A stretch of 64,000 bases of DNA from Nonlabens sp. Ci31 (GTDB taxonomy: Bacteria > Bacteroidota > Bacteroidia > Flavobacteriales > Flavobacteriaceae), in assembly GCF_012974865.1 (NCBI RefSeq), contig NZ_CP043633.1:2849501-2913500 (forward strand), written 5' to 3'. The stretch's first letter is position 1, and the number at the start of each line of letters is the position of its first letter. The translations under genes and the position numbers were made by a program. Below, one piece after another: positions 24,305 to 33,858 of the stretch. The notes under the pieces are model-generated. The model did not search any database. It was not told the origin of the DNA and saw only the letters and a list, made by a program, of their open reading frames with translations.

Positions 24305-24408
24305 TAGTGGTGCTTTGGCAACATGACTAAGGGCATTAAAAAAAGTGTCAAACGCAAAAAAGTTCCATAGCGATGATGAAACTTTACAGTTGATTTCTTT
24401 GATTGATG

Positions 24409-25200
24409 CTAGTTGACCGTATAACCCGTAAGACTTTGCACCGTTAAAATTTGTGCACTCTGAGGCACTGGTAGCGCTACTCCTAAAGAAGAAAAATCTT
24501 CCAACATATAGTCCAATTGATTTTCAGACTTGATGAGTCCTATATCTTTTGCCCAATAGTTATCAATGACGACAACATCTTGTGACTGTAATAGGGGTAC
24601 TTGCTGGGTAAATCCAGCAATGCTTAAATCGGTGGTAATAGAAGCGTTGATGATGAGTTGTGAGTGTATCACCTCTGTATAACTCATTCCTTCTACAGTC
24701 ATTTGGGCTACAGCAGCTTGTTGTATTGTGGTGACCTCATAATTAATATCTAAGTCAAAATTCTGAACGGTTTGTGCTGTTGATCCAGTAGTGCTGTACA
24801 GTTCTGTACCTGCACTGGCATTTTGATCGTAAAGAGTACCGTTAGTAATAGTGACAGTAAAGTTGTTCAATCCTTGAAGTCCAAAATCAATAGTTCCATT
24901 CCCTATCAATTTTCCCGATACTGCTTGCAATGCACCGCCGCTTAAAATACGTGTCATGAATCCAACAGGTGTTGTGGGGTTTGCTGTTAGCGTATACTCA
25001 TTTCCAGTTACAGAAGCTACGCTAAGGCTTTCTGAAGAAGTATCTGTTCCTGTTACTATATCATAATCCCAATTGTTTGCGACGGCAAGGGGAAAGTAAC
25101 TAAAGTCTGTATTAGTTCCACTAGAACCGCCATTATCATCATTAGGATCACAAGAAACTAATGAAATAAGACAAAGTGCAAGTATTGTTTTTTTGAACAT
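24409..25200 (-). CDS. Putative lipoprotein, beta-rich
   Basis: 263 residues with a lipoprotein signal ending LISLVSCDPNDDNGGSSG; the acidic/Gly stretch after the Cys is typical of surface-exposed Bacteroidota lipoproteins. The mature domain begins FSYFPLAVANNWDYDIVTG, the opening common to several Bacteroidota lipoproteins of unknown role, and is Thr/Ser-rich and beta-strand rich. It is 98 bp from the next lipoprotein gene on the same strand. Function unknown. Confidence 0.8.
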   Translation of the reverse strand: MFKKTILALCLISLVSCDPNDDNGGSSGTNTDFSYFPLAVANNWDYDIVTGTDTSSESLSVASVTGNEYTLTANPTTPVGFMTRILSGGALQAVSGKLIGNGTIDFGLQGLNNFTVTITNGTLYDQNASAGTELYSTTGSTAQTVQNFDLDINYEVTTIQQAAVAQMTVEGMSYTEVIHSQLIINASITTDLSIAGFTQQVPLLQSQDVVVIDNYWAKDIGLIKSENQLDYMLEDFSSLGVALPVPQSAQILTVQSLTGYTVN

Positions 25201-25298
25201 AATTATTTTCTTAATGAGTAAATATATTAGAATTATATAGAAGTCTGTTGACTATTGTACATTTTATATTAATGTAAATGATTGATTTACATCATTTA

Positions 25299-26078
25299 CT
25301 ATATAGGATTATAGGTCACAGGAACCGAGAAAGGAACAGTTACCTTTTCACCTCTCGATTCACCTGGTATCATTTGAGGGAGGCTAAAGATCACTCTTTT
25401 TGCTTCTAGAGATAAGAAGGTATTCATTCCTCTAGCCGTTATACTTGCCACATTACCTTCGGTATCAATCGTATAGTAAACATAAGTGCTTACTTTTTCA
25501 TAAACACCAAAGGTGTTTCCCAGGCCTACATCATAGGTCCTTATGATATGTTCTTGAACCATTTGACTGCTACATTTTTGAATTTCTATTTGTGTCGTCT
25601 CTGGGCAGTTTGGAAATCTAGGCTGTTTTTCAACTACTAAATAGCTATCGTCATTCAGTTGTTTGTTATCCTTGTTTTTAAATATTTCAGCTTGTTTTAA
25701 TCGTATTTCTTCCTGAAACTCTTCTTCAGCGAGGTTAAGAGCTAATAATTGTTCGGCTTTGTTTTTATATAAAGAATAGGCTTTATTTTGATCAATGACG
25801 TATTGATAAGCAGCTCTAGCATCTGTAGTTTCTCCGTAAGCGTGATGTATAAACCCTTTTAAATAATATAGTTCTTCTAAATGTTTTTGATCCTTTTCTT
25901 GAATCGCTAAGTTGATCGCATCTAAGCCTTTATGGTACTCTGATTCAGATAGGTAGTGCTTAGCTTTTTCATAAGTGGTTCTTTCTGAACCATTTGTTTT
26001 TGTTACAACATTCGACTTAGGTTGACAACTGCTCACCAGTAACACCGTAATTATAAAGAGGTAGTATAGATTTTTCAT
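25299..26078 (-). CDS. Lipoprotein with TPR-like repeats and a TonB C-terminal-like domain
   Basis: 259 residues. The signal ends LLVSSCQPKS (lipobox). Residues about 30-120 look like tetratricopeptide helices (KGLDAINLAIQEKDQKHLEELYYLKGF). The C-terminal ~90 residues match the TonB C-terminal fold as found in many Bacteroidota proteins (YYTIDTEGNVASITARG, then EAKRVIFSLPQMIPG, then VTVPFSVPVTY). Such proteins are usually envelope-associated, but no TonB transmembrane anchor is present, so energy transduction is unlikely. Divergent from aroC, with 71 bp between the starts. Confidence 0.82.
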   Translation of the reverse strand: MKNLYYLFIITVLLVSSCQPKSNVVTKTNGSERTTYEKAKHYLSESEYHKGLDAINLAIQEKDQKHLEELYYLKGFIHHAYGETTDARAAYQYVIDQNKAYSLYKNKAEQLLALNLAEEEFQEEIRLKQAEIFKNKDNKQLNDDSYLVVEKQPRFPNCPETTQIEIQKCSSQMVQEHIIRTYDVGLGNTFGVYEKVSTYVYYTIDTEGNVASITARGMNTFLSLEAKRVIFSLPQMIPGESRGEKVTVPFSVPVTYNPI

Positions 26079-26136
26079 CTAGAAGATTTTATGGTGATAA
26101 TTTATAATGTACACAAAGCTAATGCTATTCATATAG

Positions 26137-26144
26137 TATATTTG
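26137..26144 (+). promoter_or_regulatory. TAnnTTTG promoter box for aroC
   Basis: TATATTTG ends 5 nt before the ATG at 26150; implies a leaderless or almost leaderless mRNA. Confidence 0.7.
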
Positions 26145-26149
26145 CCTTT

Positions 26150-27226
26150 ATGGCAGGAAATACCTTTGGTAAGCAATTTACCGTTACAACATATGGAGAA
26201 TCTCATGGAATCGCGCTAGGTGGCGTTATCGACGGGTGTCCGGCAGGAATAGATATAGACTTAGAGGCAATCCAACTGGATTTAGACCGACGCAAACCCG
26301 GTCAAAGCAAGATTGTTACCCAGCGAAAGGAAAGTGATACCGTCACTATCTATTCTGGAATTTTTGAAGGAAAAACTACAGGAACACCTTTAGGGTTTCA
26401 AATTGTAAATGAGAATCAAAAATCTAAAGATTATTCTCATATAAAAGAAACCTACCGACCTAGTCATGCCGATAAGGTGTATGATGATAAATATGGTCAT
26501 CGGGATTACCGCGGGGGTGGGCGCAGCAGTGCTCGTGAAACTGTAAGTAGGGTAGTGGCAGGAGCTATCGCAAAACAATTGCTTTCTCAGATCAAAATAA
26601 CAGCTTACACCAGTAGTGTAGGAGATCTTTTTATAGATAAACCTTACCAAGAACTCGATTTCTCAGAGATTGAAAACAATGCGGTGCGCTGTCCTGATAT
26701 CGCTTTCGCGAAAGCGATGGAAGAAAAAATCCTTCAAACCAGAAAAGAAGGTGATACCATAGGAGGAACTATATCCTGTGTGATTCAAGGCCTACCAGCT
26801 GGTCTAGGAGAACCTGTATTTGATAAACTGCATGCAGATCTTGGAAAAGCCATGCTTTCTATCAATGCGGTAAAAGGTTTTGAATACGGTAGTGGTTTTG
26901 CTGGTACCCAACTCAAAGGAAGCGAGCATAACGATCAATACAATGCAGATGGAACTACCAAAACGAATTTAAGTGGTGGTATTCAAGGCGGTATTTCTAA
27001 CGGTATGGATGTTTATTTTAGAGTGGCCTTTAAACCTGTAGCGACCATCATGCAATCTCAAGAAACCATAAATTCTAAAGGCGAACTCGTAGAAATGCAA
27101 GGAAAAGGAAGGCACGACCCCTGTGTGGTACCTCGAGCAGTGGTGATCGTAGAAGCGATGGCAGCACTCGTACTAGCCGACCACTTTCTAAGAGCGCGTA
27201 ATTCAAAGTTATCCTATGACGGTTAA
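26150..27226 (+). CDS. aroC: Chorismate synthase AroC
   Basis: Converts EPSP to chorismate, the last shikimate-pathway step, using reduced FMN. 358 residues, the usual length. Signature segments are [18 protein letters not shown] at the start, [15 protein letters not shown]-like [38 protein letters not shown] and the C-terminal [18 protein letters not shown]. The iterated palindrome at 26701-26716 encodes AFAKA in this gene. The next gene overlaps by 11 bp, suggesting an operon. Confidence 0.98.
   Translation: MAGNTFGKQFTVTTYGESHGIALGGVIDGCPAGIDIDLEAIQLDLDRRKPGQSKIVTQRKESDTVTIYSGIFEGKTTGTPLGFQIVNENQKSKDYSHIKETYRPSHADKVYDDKYGHRDYRGGGRSSARETVSRVVAGAIAKQLLSQIKITAYTSSVGDLFIDKPYQELDFSEIENNAVRCPDIAFAKAMEEKILQTRKEGDTIGGTISCVIQGLPAGLGEPVFDKLHADLGKAMLSINAVKGFEYGSGFAGTQLKGSEHNDQYNADGTTKTNLSGGIQGGISNGMDVYFRVAFKPVATIMQSQETINSKGELVEMQGKGRHDPCVVPRAVVIVEAMAALVLADHFLRARNSKLSYDG
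26701..26716. repeat. Iterated palindrome, copy 3
   Basis: CGCTTTCGCGAAAGCG inside aroC, read as AFAKA. Confidence 0.95.
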
Positions 27227-27713
27227 AGATTTATTTAGGCTTGTTTTTAAAAGTATAGGGGTTATATGTTTGTTTTACTCATTCATTAGTTTATTTGGGT
27301 TGATAGGTCCGTTGATGGATAGCGGAGATGCTAGTAGTCTTTTCGTTTTCGGTGCAGCCGTATTATTAGTGATCATAGCAATTTACTTGGTGTTTTTCAT
27401 ATTTGTTGACAAGCTCATTACCCAATTAAAATTAGATAAAGGATTTGATAATCAGCAAGTCAACTTTGGTACGATAAATACAGGAAAAGTATTTGAAGTG
27501 ATTCTATTTACTCTTGGAATGATAAATATAATCAACGTCCTACCAGATTTTATACATTGGTTTTTTAAGAAATTTCAAAAAGAGGTATCCCATCAAAGCA
27601 CAGACATTTTCTCTGGAATGACATCTTATGACCTTACCTATGACCTTATATATTTTGGAGTAGGTTTATCAGTGATTTTACTTAGAAAACAGATTGTCAA
27701 GCTGTTACAATAA
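27216..27713 (+). CDS. Polytopic membrane protein of unknown function
   Basis: 165 residues with about four hydrophobic helices ([58 protein letters not shown] and [14 protein letters not shown]). No family recognised. It overlaps the end of aroC by 11 bp (ATGACGGTTAA), so it is probably translated from the same mRNA, with no obvious functional link to aromatic amino acid synthesis. Confidence 0.75.
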   Translation: MTVKDLFRLVFKSIGVICLFYSFISLFGLIGPLMDSGDASSLFVFGAAVLLVIIAIYLVFFIFVDKLITQLKLDKGFDNQQVNFGTINTGKVFEVILFTLGMINIINVLPDFIHWFFKKFQKEVSHQSTDIFSGMTSYDLTYDLIYFGVGLSVILLRKQIVKLLQ

Positions 27714-27847
27714 TGGTTGGCGTTATGATTTGATTTTTGAATTAACTTGCGCATAAATTTCTATTTTATTTTAGAAAATAGAAAGCAGAAACACCACAAA
27801 AAGATTACCTATATTACGAAAATTAGATTAAAAGAAGACAGGATTAC

Positions 27848-29179
27848 ATGAAGAAATTAGCACTACACTGGCAGATATTAATAGGAATGGTTGCAGGAAT
27901 CCTTTTTGGATTTGCAATGATGCAATTTGATTGGGGAAAAAATTTTGTTGGAGATTGGGTAGAGCCGGTAGGTACCATCTTTGTAAACCTATTAAAACTT
28001 ATTGCCATCCCTTTAATTCTAGCATCCTTGATCAAGGGAATCTCTGACCTAAAGGACATAGCTAGGTTTAAGAAAATGGGTGTGCGCACCATCATTATTT
28101 ATATTTGTACGACGGTCGTGGCTATCGTAATAGGCTTAGGTCTGGTCAATTTAATAAAGCCAGGTGTAGGATTACCAGAAGAGACCAAGGAACGAATAAG
28201 TGCAGCGTATAGCACCAATGAAAAAATCGCAAAAACTCAAGAGACAGCATCAATGCAAGAAGATCAAGGTCCATTGCAGTTTTTAGTAGATATGGTTCCT
28301 GATAATGCACTTTCTGCTATGAGTAATAATTCCTTGATGCTTCAAGTTATTTTCTTTGCTTTGTTTTTAGGGATATCTATGTTACTAGTAGGAGAAAAGA
28401 GAGCCAAACCTTTAAAAGACTTTTTTGATAGTCTGAATGATGTGGTACTCAAAATGGTCGATCTGATCATGTTGAGCGCGCCATTTGCCGTTTTTGCATT
28501 GCTTGCTACAGTTGTTGTAACTGCCGAAGATCCTGAGATCCTACTTGCATTGCTCAAATATGCTGGAGTGGTCGTTTTAGGATTGGGTTTAATGATAGGT
28601 TTTTACTGTTTGATTTTTGCTGTATACGTAAAAAAATCACCTTTGTGGTTTTTGCAACAAATTGCTCCTGCTCAATTACTCGCATTTTCAACAAGTTCCA
28701 GCGCAGCTACCTTGCCGGTAACTATGGAACGAGTGGAAGAACACATGGGTGTAGAGAAGGATGTTTCTAGTTTTGTACTTCCAGTAGGAGCGACCATTAA
28801 TATGGATGGAACCAGTTTATACCAAGCCGTTGCAGCAGTATTCATTATGCAAGTACTATGGCCTGAAGGTTTAGAATTTAGTAATCAAATAACCATAATA
28901 CTTACCGCTCTAGTAGCTTCCATTGGATCTGCTGCAGTTCCAGGTGCTGGTATGGTTATGTTAGTGATCGTATTAAAGTCAGTTAATTTCCCAGATGATC
29001 AACTTCCTCTTGCTCTTGCACTGATTTTTGCTGTAGATAGACCATTAGACATGCTTCGTACCACGGTTAACGTAACTGGAGATGCTACTGTTGCTTCTGT
29101 GGTAGCTAAGAGTTTGGGTAAATTTGGCAAGCCTCGTGTAGAGAACTGGGACGATCATCTCGATGAGGTGTCTTCCTAG
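27848..29179 (+). CDS. Dicarboxylate/amino-acid:cation symporter (DAACS)
   Basis: 443-residue inner-membrane transporter of the GltP/DctA family, importing glutamate/aspartate or C4-dicarboxylates with Na+ or H+. The family hallmarks are visible: the serine-rich re-entrant loop STSSSAATLPVTMERVEE, the NMDGT motif (VGATINMDGTSLYQAVAA), the second re-entrant loop AVPGAGMVMLVIVL and the substrate-binding VDRPLDMLRTTVNVTGDA. An insert with charged residues (EKIAKTQETASMQEDQG) lies between early helices. Substrate cannot be fixed by eye. Monocistronic. Confidence 0.95.
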   Translation: MKKLALHWQILIGMVAGILFGFAMMQFDWGKNFVGDWVEPVGTIFVNLLKLIAIPLILASLIKGISDLKDIARFKKMGVRTIIIYICTTVVAIVIGLGLVNLIKPGVGLPEETKERISAAYSTNEKIAKTQETASMQEDQGPLQFLVDMVPDNALSAMSNNSLMLQVIFFALFLGISMLLVGEKRAKPLKDFFDSLNDVVLKMVDLIMLSAPFAVFALLATVVVTAEDPEILLALLKYAGVVVLGLGLMIGFYCLIFAVYVKKSPLWFLQQIAPAQLLAFSTSSSAATLPVTMERVEEHMGVEKDVSSFVLPVGATINMDGTSLYQAVAAVFIMQVLWPEGLEFSNQITIILTALVASIGSAAVPGAGMVMLVIVLKSVNFPDDQLPLALALIFAVDRPLDMLRTTVNVTGDATVASVVAKSLGKFGKPRVENWDDHLDEVSS

Positions 29180-29263
29180 TGAAGCAGCTTGATGCATGGC
29201 TCCCATAGAAACCTATTGTCATATTAAGTATCATGAGGAATGAGAATTGTTTGTTTTTCATTC

Positions 29264-29279
29264 CGCTTTCGCGAAAGCG
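29264..29279. repeat. Iterated palindrome, copy 4
   Basis: CGCTTTCGCGAAAGCG in the intergenic region between the symporter and the ATP-grasp gene. Confidence 0.95.
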
Positions 29280-29381
29280 AATACAAATCACTGCTTTCAT
29301 TGATAATATTACATAATATTAACGTAATACATCCTTTTTTCTCCTTAATTTACCACATTAACTAATTTAAAAAACCAAAAC

Positions 29382-30413
29382 ATGAACGTTTGTTTTATCA
29401 TGTATCCTTGGGAAGAAATCAACCCAGAAAGCGATTCTACTTTAACTCTTATTCACGAATGTGTCAAACGAGGACATCGTGTCGCCATAGCTACTCCATC
29501 AAATCTTACTATTAGAAATAGCATTGCTTATGCGTTCTCTAAGATGATCAAGAAAACAGATAAAGTGCCTGCACAGCTAAAGTCTTTTTATAAAAACACC
29601 ATACTTAAAGAAAAAATGTTACCGCTCGCAGGTTTTGACGTGATCATGATGAGAGCAAATCCGCCTTTGGACCCTATTGCTTTAAATTTTCTCGACTCTG
29701 TAAAAGATGATGTATTTATTGTCAATGATATTGAAGGCTTGCGCGAGGCTAATAATAAATTGTACACCGCCTGTTTTGATGATCCTAATAACGAAATCAT
29801 TCCAGCGACTCATGTCTCTAAGAATAAGGAATATTTGAAATCTGTCATCAAGGAAAGTCCTAAGGATAAAATGATCATGAAACCCTTAAACGGTTTTGGA
29901 GGTAGTGGCGTGATCATGATTGAAAAAACAGCCATGGGTAATGTCAACTCGCTATTGGACTTTTATATAGATAATAAAGACGGAACCACAAATTATGTCA
30001 TTCTTCAAGATTATATAGAAGGAGCAGAAAAAGGCGATGCGCGTATTTTATTATTAAATGGAAAACCCATAGGAGCGGTACAACGTGTACCTGGTGCTGA
30101 AGACCATCGTTCTAACATAAGCGCTGGTGGCACCTTTAAGAAGCATGCGCTTACAGCAGCAGAGAAAAACCTTTGTAAAAAAATAGGTCCTAAATTAGTC
30201 AAAGATGGTTTGTACTTTGTAGGAATAGATGTTATTAATGGAATGCTGGTAGAAGTAAACGTGATGTCTCCAGGAGGCATTACCTATATCAACAAAGCAT
30301 CTAAAGTAAAGTTACAAGAAAAAGTCATAGACTTTTTTGAAGAAGTAGTAGAAGATCGCATCAAACAACTGGAAAGGCGGAACAAGCTAAAAAGCACCAT
30401 ACTAGATGATTAA
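29382..30413 (+). CDS. ATP-grasp ligase, glutathione-synthetase-like
   Basis: 343 residues. The N-terminal region (NVCFIMYPWEEINPESDSTL) resembles the GshB N-domain. The ATP-grasp core is clear: KPLNGFGGSGVIMIEK (lysine/glycine loop), DYIEGAEKGDARILLLNG, SNISAGGTFKKHAL and the metal-binding FVGIDVINGMLVEVNVMSPGG. It would ligate an amino group to a carboxylate with ATP in the cytoplasm. True glutathione synthesis is uncertain because no GshA is nearby. The next two genes overlap or nearly so, giving a three-gene operon with an N-formylglutamate amidohydrolase and a DUF1704 putative metallopeptidase, suggesting a peptide-like metabolite made and cleaved by the same cluster (inference). Confidence 0.9.
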   Translation: MNVCFIMYPWEEINPESDSTLTLIHECVKRGHRVAIATPSNLTIRNSIAYAFSKMIKKTDKVPAQLKSFYKNTILKEKMLPLAGFDVIMMRANPPLDPIALNFLDSVKDDVFIVNDIEGLREANNKLYTACFDDPNNEIIPATHVSKNKEYLKSVIKESPKDKMIMKPLNGFGGSGVIMIEKTAMGNVNSLLDFYIDNKDGTTNYVILQDYIEGAEKGDARILLLNGKPIGAVQRVPGAEDHRSNISAGGTFKKHALTAAEKNLCKKIGPKLVKDGLYFVGIDVINGMLVEVNVMSPGGITYINKASKVKLQEKVIDFFEEVVEDRIKQLERRNKLKSTILDD

Positions 30414-31245
30414 ACTTTCTATTCGTGAGATCATAACTCGTATTGAAAACCAAGAAAGCTTCCATGCAGTTGCAGAAGATTATTCGTTTTCTATAAAAAT
30501 TGAAGATTATGTGCCTTATGCTTGTGCGGCGGTTCATGACGGTCATCATTTTTCAAAAGATTTATGGGACAACTGTTTGCATACCGAGTACGATCGCTGG
30601 TATGAAGAAGATCCGGGTACAGGTCAGATGATTTCTGGTTTGCCTATTACCTTAATTGCACATGACAGTAGGTTTGAGTACGATTTAAACAGAGCCCCGG
30701 AGACGGCTATTTATGACACTGCCTGGGGAAAAACACTTTGGAAGAAACCCTTAAGCCAAGAGAAAAAAGATAGAGCTCATAGAAAACACGATAATTTCTA
30801 TAAAGTAGTCCTTAGCCTTATTGTTAAATTAGAGGAGCTTTTCGGAAGTAGTGTTTTTTACGATATGCATTCTTATAATTGGAAAAGATGGGATCGAGAA
30901 GTACCCGTTTTCAATATAGGAACTACTAATGTAGATGAAGAGAAGTACCGTGCTGAGATCACGCAATGGCAAGATATCTTAGACGATGTTCAATTGCCTA
31001 TAGAGCAAAAAGTGCATTGTACCATCAATGATGTTTTTAAAGGAAATGGTTACTTTTTAAAATATGTAACTAATAACTCGTTAAACACACTTGTTCTCGC
31101 TACAGAAATTTCAAAGATATATGCAGATGAAACTACGGGAAGAATTTTTCCAGAAGTAGTAACAACTGTTCAAGACCTTCTTAAGTATTATATTAAAGCA
31201 CATGCCCACCGTTTTTATGATAGATACCACACTCCCAAAATATAA
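30406..31245 (+). CDS. N-formylglutamate amidohydrolase family protein
   Basis: 279 residues of the FGase/HutG-type Zn amidohydrolase family. Visible: AAVHDGHHFSKDL (metal His), LIAHDSRFEYDLNR, FYDMHSYNWKR (metal Asp/His), and the final HAHRFYDRYH. It probably hydrolyses an N-acyl amide bond of a glutamate-like compound. The start overlaps the ATP-grasp gene by 8 bp (ATGATTAA) and its end overlaps the DUF1704 gene by 44 bp in another frame, a tight translationally coupled operon. Histidine degradation genes are not nearby, so a classical Hut role is unlikely. Confidence 0.88.
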   Translation: MIKLSIREIITRIENQESFHAVAEDYSFSIKIEDYVPYACAAVHDGHHFSKDLWDNCLHTEYDRWYEEDPGTGQMISGLPITLIAHDSRFEYDLNRAPETAIYDTAWGKTLWKKPLSQEKKDRAHRKHDNFYKVVLSLIVKLEELFGSSVFYDMHSYNWKRWDREVPVFNIGTTNVDEEKYRAEITQWQDILDDVQLPIEQKVHCTINDVFKGNGYFLKYVTNNSLNTLVLATEISKIYADETTGRIFPEVVTTVQDLLKYYIKAHAHRFYDRYHTPKI

Positions 31246-32404
31246 GAACATAGATTTGAATACCTATCAAGATGTATTTGATATCGATGCAAATGTTCAT
31301 AGAATCGTAAAAAACTTAGAGCTTCTAGCCTATATCAATCCGTTGAATATTGCTCAGGAGCGCAAAGAGTTTTTTAAATCTAAATTTACCTACGAGCCCA
31401 ATTTCAAATACCGCAAGCTTAAGTTCAAGCCCTATAAGTTGCACCGTATGTTTTATAGCCAGCGGCTGGAACGCATACAAGATGAGGATATCAGATCTTT
31501 GTATAAAGATGTTATTTACACCTATAGCGGTCTTGTACAATGCATGGAAACGATCAGTGAACCCAACAGCAAGTTTTATTACAACAGCTTGCGCTTTTTT
31601 GGAACACCTACAGAGAAGATGGTGGAAAATGCTAAATTCATTCTGCATTTTCAAGAAGAAAAACTTATAGCGCCTAAATACGACGCTGTACTTAGTACTG
31701 CCGAAGCCGAAGCTTTTTTTATCAAATATCGAGAGTTGTACGATTTTGATTTTAAAATCAAAACAAGCAGTGCGATGAGTGCTTCAGCTATGGTCTCTAA
31801 CAAGGATAGAATGCTTATTTTAAAGAAAGGTCACAAGTATTCACAACATGAATTGAACGTGCTGGCACATCACGAAATAGGAGTGCATTTGGTGACCACT
31901 TTTAACGCTATAGAGCAGCCGTTATATGTTTTCGGCAATGGATTTCCTAATAATGTAGAAACACAAGAAGGGCTTGCTGTGATGTCTGAATATATGAGTG
32001 GTAATTTAACTTTAACAAGATTAAAAGAACTGGCTTATCGTGTCATAGCAACAGATTCCCTGATAAAAGGTTATTCCTTTGCAGATACCTTTGACCTGAT
32101 ACACGGTAAGTACAAACTCGATCGGGAGCGTGCTTTTAACATCACATTACGCATACATCGCGGCGGCGGTTTTACCAAAGACGCGTTGTACCTTTCTGGG
32201 CTTAAAAAGGTATACGACCTCTATAAATCTAATGCTAGTATTGACAACATGCTCTTAGGAAAATGTTCTTTAGAATACGATCCTATTATTGAAAAAATGA
32301 AGTCCTTAAATTTAGTCTTACCAGCGGCACACAAAGCCAGAAGTTTTGATGAACAGTTGAATACTAATCCTACTATTGATTTTATTTTAGGGCATTTGAA
32401 ATAG
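31202..32404 (+). CDS. DUF1704 (QEGLA-motif) putative zinc carboxypeptidase
   Basis: 400 residues of the DUF1704/TIGR02421 family. The putative zinc site is HEIGVH at 224-229 with a following TQEGLA motif at 254-259 (Glu256 as third ligand), as in HExxxH gluzincin-like enzymes. The eukaryotic DUF1704 members MATCAP1/2 are tubulin tyrosine carboxypeptidases, so a carboxypeptidase on a small or peptide substrate is the best guess here. The ATG at 31202 lies within the preceding gene; the later ATG at 31217 is possible. The family's old annotation as a flavohemoglobin expression modulator is not supported by anything seen in this window. Confidence 0.88.
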   Translation: MPTVFMIDTTLPKYKNIDLNTYQDVFDIDANVHRIVKNLELLAYINPLNIAQERKEFFKSKFTYEPNFKYRKLKFKPYKLHRMFYSQRLERIQDEDIRSLYKDVIYTYSGLVQCMETISEPNSKFYYNSLRFFGTPTEKMVENAKFILHFQEEKLIAPKYDAVLSTAEAEAFFIKYRELYDFDFKIKTSSAMSASAMVSNKDRMLILKKGHKYSQHELNVLAHHEIGVHLVTTFNAIEQPLYVFGNGFPNNVETQEGLAVMSEYMSGNLTLTRLKELAYRVIATDSLIKGYSFADTFDLIHGKYKLDRERAFNITLRIHRGGGFTKDALYLSGLKKVYDLYKSNASIDNMLLGKCSLEYDPIIEKMKSLNLVLPAAHKARSFDEQLNTNPTIDFILGHLK

Positions 32405-32427
32405 TAGAGAAGAAGTGGCTGTTGTTC

Positions 32428-32442
32428 CGCTTTCGCGAAAGC
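32428..32442. repeat. Iterated palindrome, copy 5
   Basis: CGCTTTCGCGAAAGC in the 118-bp gap after the DUF1704 gene. Confidence 0.95.
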
Positions 32443-32522
32443 TTAACAACAACAATTAATAGCCATATCTTAAGGTAAACTGCTGCTAGAATATGTACTA
32501 TTGCAATTCCTAAAAACAGACC

Positions 32523-33125
32523 ATGTCAGACTTACGTAAACAATTAGAAGAACGATCAGCAGATACTTGTGAGCTTTGCGCTGCAAAAGATACCTTAGAA
32601 ATTAAGGTCAGCTTAGATGTATATGAAGTTCCAGACTCTCCTAAAAACGTCAAGGACACGACTATTTTTGCTTGTGAGACCTGTAGAATGCAATTGGAAG
32701 GAGAAACAGAAGTAGATCCTAACCACTGGCGTGCGCTTAATGATTCTATGTGGAGTACCGTCCCAGCAGTGCAAGTGGTGGTATACAGAATGCTCGATCA
32801 ATTGCGAGCTGAAGGCTGGCCAGTAGATCTTATCGACATGATGTATATGGAGGCAGATACAAAACAATGGGCTGAGGATGGAATCCAACGCGGTCCTAAA
32901 ATCATTCATAAAGATGTGAATGGTAACATTCTTCATAGAGGTGATAGCATTGTAATTATTAAGGATCTCGATGTGAAAGGGTCTAGTCTTATTGCAAAAC
33001 GAGGTACAGCCGTTCGTAATATTTCTTTAGTTCATGATAATGCAAATCAAATAGAAGGTAGGGTAGGACCTACTCAAGTAGTTTTATTGACCGAGTTTGT
33101 AAAGAAAACTTCTAAGGAAGAGTAA
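32523..33125 (+). CDS. PhnA-domain protein
   Basis: 200 residues. The N-terminal half has a zinc-ribbon-like pair of Cys motifs (CELCAAKDTLEI and CETCRMQLEG). The C-terminal ~70 residues are a PhnA domain (DVNGNILHRGDSIVIIKDLDVKGSS, split here as DVNGNILHRGDS then VIIKDLDVKGSS, then AKRGTAVRNI, then IEGRVGPTQVVLLTEFVKK). PhnA was once linked to phosphonate use; no phn genes are near, and the protein is better seen as a small-fold protein of uncertain role. Monocistronic. The next 380 bp (33126-33505) show no gene I can support. Confidence 0.9.
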   Translation: MSDLRKQLEERSADTCELCAAKDTLEIKVSLDVYEVPDSPKNVKDTTIFACETCRMQLEGETEVDPNHWRALNDSMWSTVPAVQVVVYRMLDQLRAEGWPVDLIDMMYMEADTKQWAEDGIQRGPKIIHKDVNGNILHRGDSIVIIKDLDVKGSSLIAKRGTAVRNISLVHDNANQIEGRVGPTQVVLLTEFVKKTSKEE

Positions 33126-33505
33126 TCTGTAAGGTATCATTAGGTTTTAAACGGCCGTCAATACTTTAGTTATGAACTGATTTCTTTATGGACATCATGG
33201 CAAGATCAAGGTCCTTATGCTTTATTAAATACAAACCTTTGAAGACGTTTTATCAATAGGAATTTAATACAAGCTTTGATCTGAGGGGAGTTTTTTGTTT
33301 TCTACCTTAAAAACACTGTCGAAGTTTATTTGTTATGCGATAAAATGTATGGAATGACTCTATATCATGGAGCTAAGAAGTGTGTTTTATTTATAATCCC
33401 CTGAGGCAACTGCACCTGCTTTTATTGAAATGAAACACCGATGACGCTCTTTAGAGCACCATGTCTCGATAGGATCTAATTTTGCTGCTCTCGCTTTCCA
33501 TTAAT

Positions 33506-33682
33506 TCAAGACTTACCGCCATTCTCGTTGCTTTGCTTTTGCTTTAAATAACTTCCTATGGCAGCTCCTATTGCAATTCCAACACCTGTCCCTAAGGCTA
33601 AATTTCCGATGGCCAGACCAATGGCCGATCCAAATACCACTCCTAATGAAATTCCTAGAGCTAATTTATTTCCTTTTTTCAA
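33506..33682 (-). CDS. Small glycine-zipper membrane protein
   Basis: 58 residues from a TTG start. The product is KKGNKLALGISLGVVFGSA followed by repeated GxxxG-type spacing (GLAIGNLALGTGVGIAIGAAIGS in sequence blocks) and a charged tail KQKQSNENGGKS. Glycine-zipper helices of this kind insert into membranes. It lies between the PhnA gene and the permease gene, on the permease strand but about 175 bp after its stop. Clean frame and membrane-like composition support a real gene, but the TTG start and short length keep confidence moderate. Confidence 0.55.
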   Translation of the reverse strand: MKKGNKLALGISLGVVFGSAIGLAIGNLALGTGVGIAIGAAIGSYLKQKQSNENGGKS

Positions 33683-33858
33683 TTATTTTTAGACAAATCA
33701 ATTGTTTTAATAGAGTCGCATGACACAGGTTCTTGTAAATTTCACTCCTCTTTTATAAAAATTTGGTGGACGCGACACAAATCATTTTTTAGCTGCTTGT
33801 TATCGGTATAACATAAAATCTATAGTCATCCTTGTCTTTTACGGTAATGAATTGGATA

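Noticed and set aside
29382-30413. Naming the ATP-grasp gene gshB
   Set aside because: No gshA or glutathione-linked genes in the window; the operon context points to a different substrate.
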